From Paenibacillus campinasensis (GTDB taxonomy: Bacteria > Bacillota > Bacilli > Paenibacillales > Paenibacillaceae): 64,000 nucleotides of DNA. The translations under genes and the position numbers were made by a program. Below the pieces are notes generated by a model. That model ran no database searches, was not told the DNA's origin, and saw only the letters and a list, made by a program, of their open reading frames with translations. The first letter of the stretch is position 1. The number at the start of each line of letters is the position of its first letter. This document shows, piece by piece, positions 7,473 to 16,796 of this stretch. Where the stretch lies: positions 1 to 64,000 of the forward strand of contig NZ_NPBY01000078.1 in NCBI RefSeq assembly GCF_002272015.1, in the 5' to 3' direction.

Positions 7473-8228
7473 ATGGCAAACATCGATAACAGATTGTACA
7501 AGAACCGGACTGCGCTGAACGTCCTGGCTGGCAGCATTCAGAATGCAAAAGAAGTATTCGAAGCGGCGGAAGGATATGTGCTCGTTGGCGTTCTCTCGAA
7601 AAATTATCCCACTGTGCAGGAAGGGGTAGCTGCGATGAAGGAGTACGGGGCAGCGATTGAAGATGCCGTGTCCATCGGTCTTGGGGCAGGCGACAATCGT
7701 CAGGCCGCTGTCGTGGCCGAGATTGTAAAAAGCTACCCGGGCACGCATATCAATCAGGTATTCCCGGCGGTAGGAGCCACCCGGGCCAATCTTAACGGTG
7801 CTGACGGCTGGATCAACAGCCTGGTGTCCCCGTCCGGACAGGTCGGCTATGTGAATATCTCCACGGGGCCGTATAGCGCGGCTAACAGCGAGCATGCGGT
7901 TGTGCCGGTTAAGGCGGCAATTGCTCTTGTGCGTGATATGGGGGGCAATGCCCTGAAATACTTCCCGATGCAGGGGCTTAAACTCGAAGATGAGTATCGA
8001 GCAGTTGCTAAGGCATGTGCCGAGGAGGGCTTTGCGCTTGAGCCGACCGGCGGCATCGACAAGGACAACTTTGAAGCGATTGTCCGCATCGCACTGGAAG
8101 CCGGGGTACAGCAGGTCATTCCGCACGTCTACTCGTCCATCATCGACGCCGCGAGCGGAGATACGATCGTGAGTGATGTTCAAGAGCTGCATCAGAAACT
8201 TAAAGCGCTGGTGGATCAGTATGCCTAA
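7473..8228 (+). CDS. dgaF: DgaF-family 2-keto-3-deoxy-6-phosphogluconate aldolase
   Basis: A 251-residue TIM-barrel aldolase. The probable Schiff-base lysine is in NALKYFPMQGLK near residue 157; PTGGID, a phosphate-binding loop, follows. The family cleaves KDPG to pyruvate and glyceraldehyde-3-phosphate. GGAGG lies 10 bases before the ATG, and the gene begins 2 bases after the dgaE stop. Downstream it overlaps the kinase by 8 bases, so lyase, aldolase and kinase are coupled. Confidence 0.8.
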   Translation: MANIDNRLYKNRTALNVLAGSIQNAKEVFEAAEGYVLVGVLSKNYPTVQEGVAAMKEYGAAIEDAVSIGLGAGDNRQAAVVAEIVKSYPGTHINQVFPAVGATRANLNGADGWINSLVSPSGQVGYVNISTGPYSAANSEHAVVPVKAAIALVRDMGGNALKYFPMQGLKLEDEYRAVAKACAEEGFALEPTGGIDKDNFEAIVRIALEAGVQQVIPHVYSSIIDAASGDTIVSDVQELHQKLKALVDQYA

Positions 8229-9237
8229 GGTTATCGCTGCGTTCGGCGAGGTCATGATGCGGCTTCAGGTTCCGGGCTACGCATCCTTGGCACAGGAGAG
8301 TCATCTGAATTATTCCTTCTCGGGAACGGGTGTCAATATTGCGTCTGCGCTGTCGCGCCTCGGACATACCGGTTATCTGATCAGCACGCTGCCGGATAAT
8401 CCGCTCGGGGAGGCAGCCTTGGCCTACCTGCGTAAGCTTGGCATCCATACCGGATTGGTCAGCAGGGCTGGCAAATATATCGGCATGTATTTTCTGGAGA
8501 ACGGCTTTGGCGTCCGCCCGGGCAGGGTCACTTACACCGACCGGCTCGGCAGCAGCTTCAACACCGCGGGAGACGATGTCTACGACTTTGAAGCGATCGC
8601 TGACAGCATTGATCTGGTGCATTTTTGCGGGATTACGCTTGCGATGAATGATCAGGTACGCTCTCAAATGAAAAGCCTCGCCCGTGCTGTCAAGGCCCGC
8701 GGCGGCAAGGTGGTCTTTGACTGCAATTATCGGCCTTCCTTGTGGGGGGCGGACCGCTATGCTTATGCCAGACCGCATTATGAAGAGATGCTGTCCTTGG
8801 CGGATGTGGTGTTCATGAATGAGAAGGATGCGATGTACATCCTGGGACTGACCACGACGAAGACGGAACGCCGGGCGCAGCTGGAGGAGTTGATTCCACA
8901 GGCGGCAACCAAGTATGATATAAAGGTTGCAGCCGGCACTCATCGCAGCATTAACGGCGATAATACGCATTCTTTGCAGGGATATATTTATACGGGGGGC
9001 GCTTTCGAATATTCGAAGCAACTCACCTTCTCGGTTCACGACCGGATCGGGGCCGGGGATGCGTATGCAAGCGGCATAATTCACGGCACCCTCGAAGGGT
9101 ATGACCCGAAGCGCACCGTAGAGTTCGCAGCCGCTGCCGGAATGCTTGCGCATACCGTGACCGGGGATACGCCTACGGCCAATGAGCGCGAGATTGTCCA
9201 GGCGATGAATGAGCACATGTCAGATGTTGAAAGGTAA
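8221..9237 (+). CDS. PfkB-family sugar kinase, probably 2-keto-3-deoxygluconate kinase
   Basis: A 338-residue ribokinase-fold enzyme. N-terminal glycine-rich substrate motif FSGTGVNIASALSRLGH near 35-51 and C-terminal anion-hole motif DRIGAGDAYASG with the catalytic aspartate near residue 280. KDG kinases make KDPG, the substrate of the adjacent aldolase. If DgaE acts on the phosphorylated acid, a kinase for the product is not needed, so either the lyase here uses an unphosphorylated acid or the kinase phosphorylates the acid first. The start ATG overlaps the aldolase stop; a longer frame from 8173 lies within dgaF. Confidence 0.8.
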   Translation: MPKVIAAFGEVMMRLQVPGYASLAQESHLNYSFSGTGVNIASALSRLGHTGYLISTLPDNPLGEAALAYLRKLGIHTGLVSRAGKYIGMYFLENGFGVRPGRVTYTDRLGSSFNTAGDDVYDFEAIADSIDLVHFCGITLAMNDQVRSQMKSLARAVKARGGKVVFDCNYRPSLWGADRYAYARPHYEEMLSLADVVFMNEKDAMYILGLTTTKTERRAQLEELIPQAATKYDIKVAAGTHRSINGDNTHSLQGYIYTGGAFEYSKQLTFSVHDRIGAGDAYASGIIHGTLEGYDPKRTVEFAAAAGMLAHTVTGDTPTANEREIVQAMNEHMSDVER

Positions 9238-9245
9238 GATCAGAG

Positions 9246-9962
9246 ATGACGATTACACGGAAGAACGGTCCGCTATATTTGCAGATCAAAAAAATTATAA
9301 AAGACCGCATTCTGCACGGCGTCTATCCGCTCGGGTCCCATATTCCGTCCGAGCCGCAGCTGGAGCGGGAATTCAACGTCAGCAAGATGACGATCCGCAA
9401 CGCAATCCAGGAGCTGTACCAGGAAGGTTATGTGGACAAGCGAAGCGGCGTGGGCACCATTGTGATCCGCAACACCTCTTTTTCTAAGCTGTCCAAGGGC
9501 AAACGCTTCACCGAGATTCTGGTCGAGGAAGGTCATCAGATCCAGAAGCAGCACCTGAGCTTTGGCTGGACGCAGCCGGAGCCGGGCACCGAATTGTACG
9601 AGAAATTCGGCGAACGCTGCCGGTATATTGAGCGCCTGTATTTGCTGGACGGTCAACCGTACATTCACTATATTCATTATATTTCATCCAGAGTTGACCT
9701 GGGGGAGGAGCTTGATCAAAGCGAGCTTCCCTCACTATATGACCGGATTGAAGAGAGCAGAATCACGCTGGAGCAATTCCGTGACCGGTTCACGGTTGCA
9801 CCGGCGCAGGAGGAGACCGAACGGCTGCTCGGGGTGAAGCCGGGCACACCGCTTCTGAAAAGGCTCCGCTCCTCCTATGATGCCGAAGGCTCGATTATAG
9901 AGTACAGCATTGGCTACTACAACACGGAGCTCCAGCATTATTTGATCACCTATGATCTGTAA
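9246..9962 (+). CDS. GntR/HutC-family regulator with UTRA ligand domain
   Basis: A 238-residue regulator. Winged helix-turn-helix in residues 1-75 (PLYLQIKKIIKDRI, PSEPQLEREFNVSKMTIRNA, wing KRSGVGTIV). A UTRA effector domain occupies 90-238 (RYIERLYLLDGQPYIHYIHYI, GTPLLKRLRSSYDAEGSIIEYS). UTRA domains bind small phosphorylated sugars or similar compounds. As last gene of the operon, it probably senses a pathway intermediate and represses the promoter near 5150. The start ATG is 8 bases after the kinase stop, with a weak AAAGGTAAG site upstream. Confidence 0.88.
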   Translation: MTITRKNGPLYLQIKKIIKDRILHGVYPLGSHIPSEPQLEREFNVSKMTIRNAIQELYQEGYVDKRSGVGTIVIRNTSFSKLSKGKRFTEILVEEGHQIQKQHLSFGWTQPEPGTELYEKFGERCRYIERLYLLDGQPYIHYIHYISSRVDLGEELDQSELPSLYDRIEESRITLEQFRDRFTVAPAQEETERLLGVKPGTPLLKRLRSSYDAEGSIIEYSIGYYNTELQHYLITYDL

Positions 9963-10042
9963 GACCTCCAGTTCTGTCGATGGCTCCCGGTTATTGTCCG
10001 GGGTCGGCCCGGCACTAGGAGTTGAACAGCAGCACATAGATC

Positions 10043-10087
10043 AAGAGCATTCCCGTCCTTGCCATAAGGATTGGGGGATGCTCTTTT
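10043..10087 (+). terminator. Terminator of the dga-like operon
   Basis: AAGAGCATTCCC (10043-10054) pairs with GGGGATGCTCTTTT (from 10074), with one wobble or mismatch at the top of the stem, followed by a T tract. The gap from 10088 to 10197 shows no gene. Confidence 0.8.
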
Positions 10088-10197
10088 GTGTGTACAGGGG
10101 GCTGTGAGCGGAAGGCTGCCTTCAGGGCTATAAACAGGCTGGAAATGGGGTACAATAATGATGTGAGGCGTGAATGGAACATCATTATAGAAAGCCC

Positions 10198-10250
10198 TTG
10201 GCAAAATAAAAAAATGTGCTATAATAAAGTTAAAGTCAAAGAAAGTCAAA
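10198..10250 (+). promoter_or_regulatory. SigA promoter and CtsR heptad operator of the clpC operon
   Basis: TTGGCA (10198-10203), 16 bases, TATAAT (10220-10225). Nine bases after the -10 comes AGTCAAA-GAA-AGTCAAA (10234-10250), an exact fit to the CtsR consensus (RGTCAAA, three bases with central A, RGTCAAA). A third partial repeat GTCAA follows at 10251. Binding here would cover the transcription start, giving heat and stress control of ctsR-mcsA-mcsB-clpC. About 120 untranslated bases separate it from ctsR. Confidence 0.92.
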
Positions 10251-10369
10251 GTCAACGAAGGGTTCGCAGTTTTTGATTATGGTTAATTCAACCTATAAGC
10301 AAGGCTCTGTGCGGACGTGTAAGATCCCTATCCATCTTTACGTTTCAAGCAGTGGAGGATGAACAGACA

Positions 10370-10831
10370 ATGCGTAATATCTCTGATATTATCGAACAAT
10401 ACCTAAAGAGCATTATACAGGAAAGCCCTGAAGGAACCGTTGAGATTCAGCGGAATGATCTGGCGGAGCAGTTCTCATGCGTGCCATCCCAGATCAATTA
10501 TGTCATCAGCACACGGTTCACGCTCGAGAAGGGGTTTCTCGTGGAGAGCAAGCGCGGAGGCGGCGGCTATATTCGTATACAGCGTATCGAATTGCCGCAG
10601 CATTCGGCGCTTCATAAGCATCTTAACCACACGATTGGCAATATGATTGACCAGACGGTGGCAGAGGGGCTGATTTATCAGCTTGAGGAAGCCCGGTTGC
10701 TCACCAAGCGGGAGGCTTGCTTGATGCGCGCCGCAATTTCTCGGGAGTGCCTGAACGTCAAGCTTCCTTATCGGGATGAGCTGAGAGCCCGGATTATGAA
10801 GGCCATGCTTGTATCTTTATTAGGTAAGTGA
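10370..10831 (+). CDS. ctsR: Transcriptional repressor of class III stress genes CtsR
   Basis: A 153-residue dimeric winged-helix repressor, the usual family length. The N-terminal DNA-binding part contains RNDLAEQFSCVPSQINYVIS and the wing motif ESKRGGGGYIRI near residues 55-66, whose RGGGGY tip is the heat-sensing loop. The start ATG at 10370 has GGAGG 11-12 bases upstream; a GTG six codons earlier (10352) lacks a site. It represses its own operon through the heptad repeat upstream and is inactivated or degraded with help from McsA, McsB and ClpC. Confidence 0.97.
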   Translation: MRNISDIIEQYLKSIIQESPEGTVEIQRNDLAEQFSCVPSQINYVISTRFTLEKGFLVESKRGGGGYIRIQRIELPQHSALHKHLNHTIGNMIDQTVAEGLIYQLEEARLLTKREACLMRAAISRECLNVKLPYRDELRARIMKAMLVSLLGK

Positions 10832-10857
10832 GTCTGTCTGTTAAGGAGGCATGTGAT

Positions 10858-11382
10858 ATGTTATGCCAGGAATGCGGCAAACGGCCAGCAACGCTCCATT
10901 TCACCAAAATTGTGAACGGGGAGAAAACAGAATTTCATTTTTGTGAATTCTGTGCCCGAGAAAAAGGGGAATTGATCCCCGGAACGTCGAATGGTTTTTC
11001 TATACACAGTTTGTTGTCGGGCCTCCTGGATCTGGATCCTTCCGGAAAAGGGCAGACGCCAGGTGCGATATCGGCACAATCTCTGCGGTGTGAAGAATGC
11101 GGCATGACCTACTCCCAGTTCAGCAAGGTCGGACGCTTCGGCTGCAGCTCCTGCTACAACTACTTCTCGGATCGTCTGGACCCGCTGTTCAAGCGCGTTC
11201 ATGGGAATACGGCGCATATCGGCAAAGTGCCGAAGCGCAGCGGCGGCCGGATCAAGCTCAAGCGCAGACTCGACGAATTGAAGAAGGAACTTCAATATCG
11301 GATCGTGCGTGAAGAGTTTGAGGCTGCGGCCGAAATCCGGGATCAAATTCGAGAGCTCGAGAAGAACATGGCTCAAGGTTAG
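10858..11382 (+). CDS. mcsA: McsA, zinc-binding activator of the arginine kinase McsB
   Basis: A 174-residue protein with four CxxC pairs: CQECG (residue 3), CEFC (near 35), CEEC (near 80) and CSSC (near 99), which bind zinc. The C-terminal UVR motif (FEAAAEIRDQIRELE) is of the type that docks on ClpC. McsA stimulates McsB autophosphorylation and helps ClpC assembly. AAGGAGG lies 9 bases before the ATG at 10858; an in-frame upstream start overlaps ctsR and is less likely. Confidence 0.96.
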   Translation: MLCQECGKRPATLHFTKIVNGEKTEFHFCEFCAREKGELIPGTSNGFSIHSLLSGLLDLDPSGKGQTPGAISAQSLRCEECGMTYSQFSKVGRFGCSSCYNYFSDRLDPLFKRVHGNTAHIGKVPKRSGGRIKLKRRLDELKKELQYRIVREEFEAAAEIRDQIRELEKNMAQG

Positions 11383-11437
11383 TGCTTCGTGAGCGATGAG
11401 CCAATGAAACTGGACTTGAAGTAGGAGGGATTGCGTG

Positions 11438-12508
11438 ATGTCCAATCTTCGGTTTACGGAACATGCGCTCAGCGAATGGATGCGTGGAAGCGGTCAGGAC
11501 TCCGACATTGTCATTAGCACTCGCGTCCGGGTAGCCCGCAACCTTCAGCATCTTCCTTTCCCGCTGTTGGCAACGAACCAGCAGTCCGGTGAAGTGCTTG
11601 AGCGCCTGACCAAAGTCATCGAGGATGAGCAGCTGTTGAACGACTTCGGCGTGCTGCATGTCATACCGTTAAATGAGATTAACGATCTGGACAAACAGGT
11701 GCTCGTTGAGAAGCATCTGATCAGTCCGAATCTGGCCAGCGAGTCCCGCAACGGCGCTGTGGTGCTGACAGATGATGAATCGGTAAGCATTATGATCAAC
11801 GAGGAGGATCATCTCCGCATTCAATGCCTGTACCCCGGCTTTCAGGTTCATGAAGCCTGGGAGCGGGCATCGGCGCTGGATGATATATTCGAGTCCAGAG
11901 TCGATTATGCCTTTGATGACAAGCGGGGCTACTTGACCAGCTGTCCGACGAATGTCGGCACCGGGCTTCGGGCTTCGGTGATGATGCATTTGCCGGCGCT
12001 GGTCATGACGCAGCAGATCAACCGGATTCTGTCGGCGGTGTCGCAGGTAGGGTTGACGGTCCGAGGGATTTACGGAGAAGGCAGTGAGGCGCTGGGCAAC
12101 CTGTTCCAGATTTCGAACCAGATTACGCTCGGGCAGACCGAGGCCGAAATTATCGAAAATCTGCACAGTGTCGTGCTTCAGATCATAGAACATGAGAAGA
12201 ACGCCAGAGAGCGGCTTCTGAATGAATCCAAGATCCGGATTACGGACCGGGTGATGCGTTCCTACGGCATTCTGTCCTATGCGGCGGTCATGGATTCGAA
12301 GGAAGCGGCACAGCGCTTGTCGGATGTCCGGCTCGGGGTGGATCTGGGCATTCTGGAAGGACCGCCAAGCTCGGTCATGAATGAGCTGAATGTGAAGACA
12401 CAGCCCGGCTTTCTGCAGAAGACATTCGGCGAGAACATGAATCCTTCGGAACGGGATGTCTACCGGGCGAAGCTGATCCGGGAAACACTTGGTCATACTT
12501 GTAGTTAA
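11438..12508 (+). CDS. mcsB: Protein arginine kinase McsB
   Basis: A 356-residue member of the ATP:guanido phosphotransferase family that phosphorylates protein arginines and so marks proteins for ClpCP. Visible motifs are the nucleotide-binding STRVRVARNLQHLPFP near residue 28, the acidic loop NEEDHLRIQCL near 120, the CPTNVGTGLRASV active-site cysteine region near 167, and RGIYGEGSEA near 208. GTG at 11435 directly precedes the ATG and could also serve; AGGAGG is 8-11 bases upstream. Confidence 0.97.
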   Translation: MSNLRFTEHALSEWMRGSGQDSDIVISTRVRVARNLQHLPFPLLATNQQSGEVLERLTKVIEDEQLLNDFGVLHVIPLNEINDLDKQVLVEKHLISPNLASESRNGAVVLTDDESVSIMINEEDHLRIQCLYPGFQVHEAWERASALDDIFESRVDYAFDDKRGYLTSCPTNVGTGLRASVMMHLPALVMTQQINRILSAVSQVGLTVRGIYGEGSEALGNLFQISNQITLGQTEAEIIENLHSVVLQIIEHEKNARERLLNESKIRITDRVMRSYGILSYAAVMDSKEAAQRLSDVRLGVDLGILEGPPSSVMNELNVKTQPGFLQKTFGENMNPSERDVYRAKLIRETLGHTCS

Positions 12509-12570
12509 TGATATGAAACGAACCGCAATACGATAATAACGATACGAATCGAACGTGGAGGTGCAATACG

Positions 12571-15024
12571 ATGATGTTTGGCAGATTTACAGAACGTGCG
12601 CAAAAGGTGCTGGCACTCGCTCAGGAAGAGGCCGTTCGTCTGGGCCACAACAATATTGGAACAGAACATATCCTGCTCGGACTCATCCGTGAAGGGGACG
12701 GCATTGCAGCGAAAGCGCTGATCGGCCTCGGCCTTGGACTGGAGAAAATCCAGGACGAAGTGGAGAGCTTGATCGGACGCGGACAGGAGCAGCCGACGAA
12801 TATTGCTTATACGCCTCGCGCCAAAAAAGTCATTGAGCTTTCGATGGATGAGGCTCGCAAATTAGGCCATACTTATGTAGGGACTGAGCATATTCTGCTC
12901 GGTCTGATCCGTGAAGGAGAAGGCGTCGCAGCTCGCGTGCTGAACAACCTCGGCATCAGCCTGAACAAGGCGCGCCAGCAGGTGCTTCAGCTGCTCGGAA
13001 GCAGCGAAGCCGTGTCGAGCCATCACGGAACGCCACAGAACGTCAGCACACCGACGCTGGATAGTCTGGCCCGGGATTTGACGGCCATTGCCAAGGAAGG
13101 CAATCTGGACCCTGTCATCGGCCGCAGCAAGGAAATCGAGCGTGTCATTCAGGTGCTCAGCCGTCGTACGAAGAATAATCCGGTGCTCATCGGTGAGCCG
13201 GGCGTTGGTAAAACGGCGATTGCCGAAGGGCTGGCGCAACGGATCATCAACAATGAAATTCCGGAGACGCTTCGCGACAAGCGGGTCATGACACTCGATA
13301 TGGGCTCTGTCGTGGCAGGCACGAAATACCGGGGCGAGTTCGAGGACCGTCTGAAAAAAATCATGGATGAAATTCGTCAGGCCGGCAACATCGTTCTGTT
13401 CATCGATGAGCTGCATACGCTGATCGGCGCTGGCGGTGCGGAAGGCGCCATTGATGCATCGAACATTTTGAAGCCGTCCCTTGCTCGGGGCGAATTGCAG
13501 TGCATCGGTGCAACGACGCTGGACGAATATCGCAAATATATCGAGAAAGACGCAGCCCTGGAGCGCCGCTTCCAGCCGATTACGGTCGATCAGCCGTCTC
13601 CGGAGGAAGCGATCCAGATCCTCTACGGACTGCGTGACCGTTACGAAGCGCATCACCGTGTGAAAATAACGGATGAAGCAATCGAGGAAGCGGTGAAATT
13701 GTCGGACCGTTACATTACAGACCGCTTCCTGCCGGATAAAGCGATTGACCTGATCGATGAGGCCGGATCGAAAGTCCGTCTGCATACGTACACGATTCCG
13801 CCGAACCTGAAGGATCAGGAAGCGCGTCTGGAGGATATCCGCAAGGAGAAGGACGCCGCGGTCCAAAGCCAGGAATTCGAGAAGGCTGCCGCGCTTCGCG
13901 ATACGGAACAGAAGCTTCGTGAAGAGCTTGAAATTACGAAGAATCAGTGGAAAGAGAAGCAAGGCCGCACGGACTCCGAGGTAACCCCTGAGGATATCGC
14001 GGACGTTGTAGCCAACTGGACCGGCATTCCGGTCAACAAGCTGAAGGAAGAAGAGACCGAACGTTTGCTGAAGCTGGAGGAGATTCTCCACAGCCGCGTC
14101 ATCGGCCAAGAGGAAGCGGTGAGAGCCGTCAGCCGTGCTGTGCGCCGTGCGCGCGCCGGTCTGAAGGATCCGAAGCGCCCGATGGGCTCCTTCATCTTCC
14201 TCGGCCCTACAGGCGTCGGGAAGACGGAGCTGGCTCGTGCGCTGGCCGAAGCGATGTTCGGCGACGAGAACGCCGTGGTTCGGATCGATATGTCCGAGTA
14301 TATGGAGAAGCACTCCACTGCGCGTCTCGTCGGAGCGCCTCCGGGATATGTTGGTTACGAAGAAGGCGGCCAGCTGACCGAGAAGGTTCGCCGCAAGCCG
14401 TATTCCGTTGTGCTGCTCGATGAGATCGAGAAGGCTCACCCGGAAGTGTTCAACATCCTGCTCCAAGTGCTTGAGGATGGTCGTCTGACCGATTCCAAGG
14501 GCCGCGTGGTCGATTTCCGGAATACGCTTATCATTCTGACGTCCAACGTGGGCGCAGAGGCGATCAAGCGCAACTCGACGCTTGGCTTCACCGCCGCGAG
14601 CGATGCCGGACGCGACTACAACAACATGAAGGGCAAAGTGATGGATGAGCTGAAGAAGAGCTTCCGTCCGGAGTTCCTGAACCGGATCGACGAGATCATC
14701 GTGTTCCACTCGCTCGAAGAGAAGCACATCGCCGAAATTGTGACGCTGATGTCCGACGAGCTGCGCAAACGGCTGCTGGAATTCAACGTGGAATTCGAGC
14801 TGACCGACAAAGCGAAGAGCTTCATTGCCAAGGAAGGGTACGATCCGGCCTTCGGTGCTCGTCCGCTCCGCCGGGCACTGCAGAAGCATGTTGAGGACCG
14901 GTTGTCCGAGGAACTGCTGAAGGGCAATGTGGTCAAAGGCGACTCGGTGGTCATCGACGAGGAGAACGGCGAACTGGTCGTTCGCAAGACAGGCAAAGTA
15001 ACAGCCGCTGCCGAAGCGGAATGA
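12571..15024 (+). CDS. clpC: ATP-dependent unfoldase ClpC
   Basis: An 817-residue HSP100 ATPase. Two Clp N-repeats (residues 1-145), AAA-1 with GEPGVGKT near 209-216, a UVR-containing middle domain (EFEKAAALRDTEQKLREEL near 430), and AAA-2 with GPTGVGKT near 545-552, then a D2-small C-terminal domain. It unfolds arginine-phosphorylated and adaptor-bound proteins for ClpP, which is not encoded nearby. GGAGG lies 11-12 bases before the paired ATG ATG; either may be used. Last gene of the CtsR operon. Confidence 0.98.
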   Translation: MMFGRFTERAQKVLALAQEEAVRLGHNNIGTEHILLGLIREGDGIAAKALIGLGLGLEKIQDEVESLIGRGQEQPTNIAYTPRAKKVIELSMDEARKLGHTYVGTEHILLGLIREGEGVAARVLNNLGISLNKARQQVLQLLGSSEAVSSHHGTPQNVSTPTLDSLARDLTAIAKEGNLDPVIGRSKEIERVIQVLSRRTKNNPVLIGEPGVGKTAIAEGLAQRIINNEIPETLRDKRVMTLDMGSVVAGTKYRGEFEDRLKKIMDEIRQAGNIVLFIDELHTLIGAGGAEGAIDASNILKPSLARGELQCIGATTLDEYRKYIEKDAALERRFQPITVDQPSPEEAIQILYGLRDRYEAHHRVKITDEAIEEAVKLSDRYITDRFLPDKAIDLIDEAGSKVRLHTYTIPPNLKDQEARLEDIRKEKDAAVQSQEFEKAAALRDTEQKLREELEITKNQWKEKQGRTDSEVTPEDIADVVANWTGIPVNKLKEEETERLLKLEEILHSRVIGQEEAVRAVSRAVRRARAGLKDPKRPMGSFIFLGPTGVGKTELARALAEAMFGDENAVVRIDMSEYMEKHSTARLVGAPPGYVGYEEGGQLTEKVRRKPYSVVLLDEIEKAHPEVFNILLQVLEDGRLTDSKGRVVDFRNTLIILTSNVGAEAIKRNSTLGFTAASDAGRDYNNMKGKVMDELKKSFRPEFLNRIDEIIVFHSLEEKHIAEIVTLMSDELRKRLLEFNVEFELTDKAKSFIAKEGYDPAFGARPLRRALQKHVEDRLSEELLKGNVVKGDSVVIDEENGELVVRKTGKVTAAAEAE

Positions 15025-15057
15025 TCATATAGATCGATTGAATAGAAGAACTGCACT

Positions 15058-15099
15058 GAGCGTCCGGGGGGATTCGTCCTTGGGCGCTCATGCTTTTTT
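15058..15099 (+). terminator. Terminator of the clpC operon
   Basis: TGAGCGTCC (15058-15066) pairs with GGGCGCTCA (15082-15090) except for one G-T, followed by TGCTTTTTTA. The next 320 bases (15100-15421) hold no gene; TTTACG at 15325 and TAAACT at 15349, 18 bases apart, may be the radA promoter, but the match is weak. Confidence 0.8.
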
Positions 15100-15421
15100 A
15101 TCGGGATCAGCCAGGTTCCTCTGCGTATACTTGCGCAAATGTGTTTGCACTTTTCTAACGTGTGTTATGCAACGATCATCCTAAATCCGACGGCGATAGA
15201 CAAATTTGTTAAACAACGGTTAATTATAGCTAAAAAAAGTGTGCCGCCACACCGAAATCAACAATAGGGACAACTTCCTTATAAAACCATGGGTATAGGC
15301 ACCTAAAGTTACTGAATAGTCTTTACGATGAATTGTGTTCAATGGTAAACTTTGAGTAATGTCTGATTTTGCAGTCTTTTACGGAATCCGACAATGACCG
15401 AACGTGATAAAGGAGACATTC

Positions 15422-16789
15422 ATGGCCAAAACTAAGACGAAATTTACTTGTACTGAATGCGGCTATGAAGCCCCTAAATGGTACGGTAAATGTCCGGGCT
15501 GCCAATCATGGAATTCCATGGTGGAGGAGACCGAGACAGTTGTCAAGACCCAGGGGAGGAACTCCCCTCTTTTTCATAGTAAAGAAAAACCTCTTTCGAT
15601 CATAAATATAGAGAGTGGCAAGGAACCCCGTATCCAGACCGGGATTACGGAGCTGAATCGTGTTCTCGGCGGCGGGCTCGTTCCCGGCTCCCTTGTGCTT
15701 GTCGGCGGGGATCCCGGGATCGGTAAGTCCACGCTGCTGCTCCAGGCCTCGAACCGTTTGGCACAGAGTGGTGTGCGGGTGCTGTATATATCGGGAGAGG
15801 AATCGGTCCGCCAGACCAAGCTTCGTGCTGATCGGCTCGGGGCGCTGTCCGAAGAGCTGTTCGTGCTGTGCGAGACGAACCTGGAGGCGATTGAAGAGGC
15901 GATCGAGAGCGTGCAGCCGGGCTTTGTTGTCATCGACTCCATTCAGACGGTTTATCTGCCGGAGGTGACGAGTGCGCCTGGCAGTGTAGCTCAGGTGCGC
16001 GAATGCACATCCCGGTTTATGCGCCTAGCCAAGGTGAAGGGCATCGCCACGGTTCTCGTTGGCCATGTGACCAAGGAAGGGGCCATTGCTGGACCGCGCA
16101 TGTTGGAGCATATGGTGGATTGCGTGCTGTATTTCGAAGGCGAGCGGCATCACACGTACCGCGTGCTGCGCGCCGTTAAGAATCGATTCGGCTCGACGAA
16201 TGAAATCGGCATTTTCGAAATGGGCGAGGATGGGCTGCGCGAGGTCGGCAATCCTTCCGAGCTGTTCTTGTCGGAGCGTCCGCTCGGCGTGGCCGGCTCG
16301 ACGGTGGTGGCGAGCATGGAGGGCACGCGGCCGGTGCTTGTGGAACTGCAGGCGCTGATCTCAACCACCCATTTTCCTTCGCCAAGACGAATGGGTACCG
16401 GGGTCGATCATCACCGGATGAATCTGATCATCGCCGTTCTGGAGAAGCGAATGGGCATGTTCCTCCAGACGCAGGACGCATACCTGAACGCAGCCGGGGG
16501 CGTCAAGCTGGATGAGCCGGCGGTGGATCTGGCGATTGCCGTCAGCATTGCCTCCAGCTTCCGCGATATTCCGACCAAGCCCTATGATGTCATCTTTGGC
16601 GAAGTGGGTCTGACCGGTGAAGTTCGGGCGGTGTCCCGGGCAGAACAAAGGGTGAAGGAAGCGGAGAAGCTTGGCTTCAAGCGTGTCATCCTGCCGGAGA
16701 AGAGCCTGAAAGGCTGGAAACATCCGAAAGGAATTCAAATTATAGGAGTTAATACCGTTGCAGATGCACTGGCGGTTGCGTTAGATTAG
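15422..16789 (+). CDS. radA: DNA repair protein RadA
   Basis: A 455-residue RecA-like helicase for recombination intermediates. N-terminal zinc finger CTECG...CPGC (cysteines at 10, 13, 24, 27), Walker A GGDPGIGKST near 97, the RadA-specific KNRFG motif near 253, and a C-terminal Lon-protease-like domain. ATG at 15422 has AAAGGAG 7 bases upstream; a GTG at 15404 is in frame but lies before that site. Only 7 bases separate it from disA, as in other Bacillales. Confidence 0.97.
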   Translation: MAKTKTKFTCTECGYEAPKWYGKCPGCQSWNSMVEETETVVKTQGRNSPLFHSKEKPLSIINIESGKEPRIQTGITELNRVLGGGLVPGSLVLVGGDPGIGKSTLLLQASNRLAQSGVRVLYISGEESVRQTKLRADRLGALSEELFVLCETNLEAIEEAIESVQPGFVVIDSIQTVYLPEVTSAPGSVAQVRECTSRFMRLAKVKGIATVLVGHVTKEGAIAGPRMLEHMVDCVLYFEGERHHTYRVLRAVKNRFGSTNEIGIFEMGEDGLREVGNPSELFLSERPLGVAGSTVVASMEGTRPVLVELQALISTTHFPSPRRMGTGVDHHRMNLIIAVLEKRMGMFLQTQDAYLNAAGGVKLDEPAVDLAIAVSIASSFRDIPTKPYDVIFGEVGLTGEVRAVSRAEQRVKEAEKLGFKRVILPEKSLKGWKHPKGIQIIGVNTVADALAVALD

Positions 16790-16796
16790 GGGGCAT

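Noticed and set aside
12862..14889. 675-codon minus-strand frame across clpC
   Set aside because: A mirror of clpC codon use, no domain motif and no start signal.
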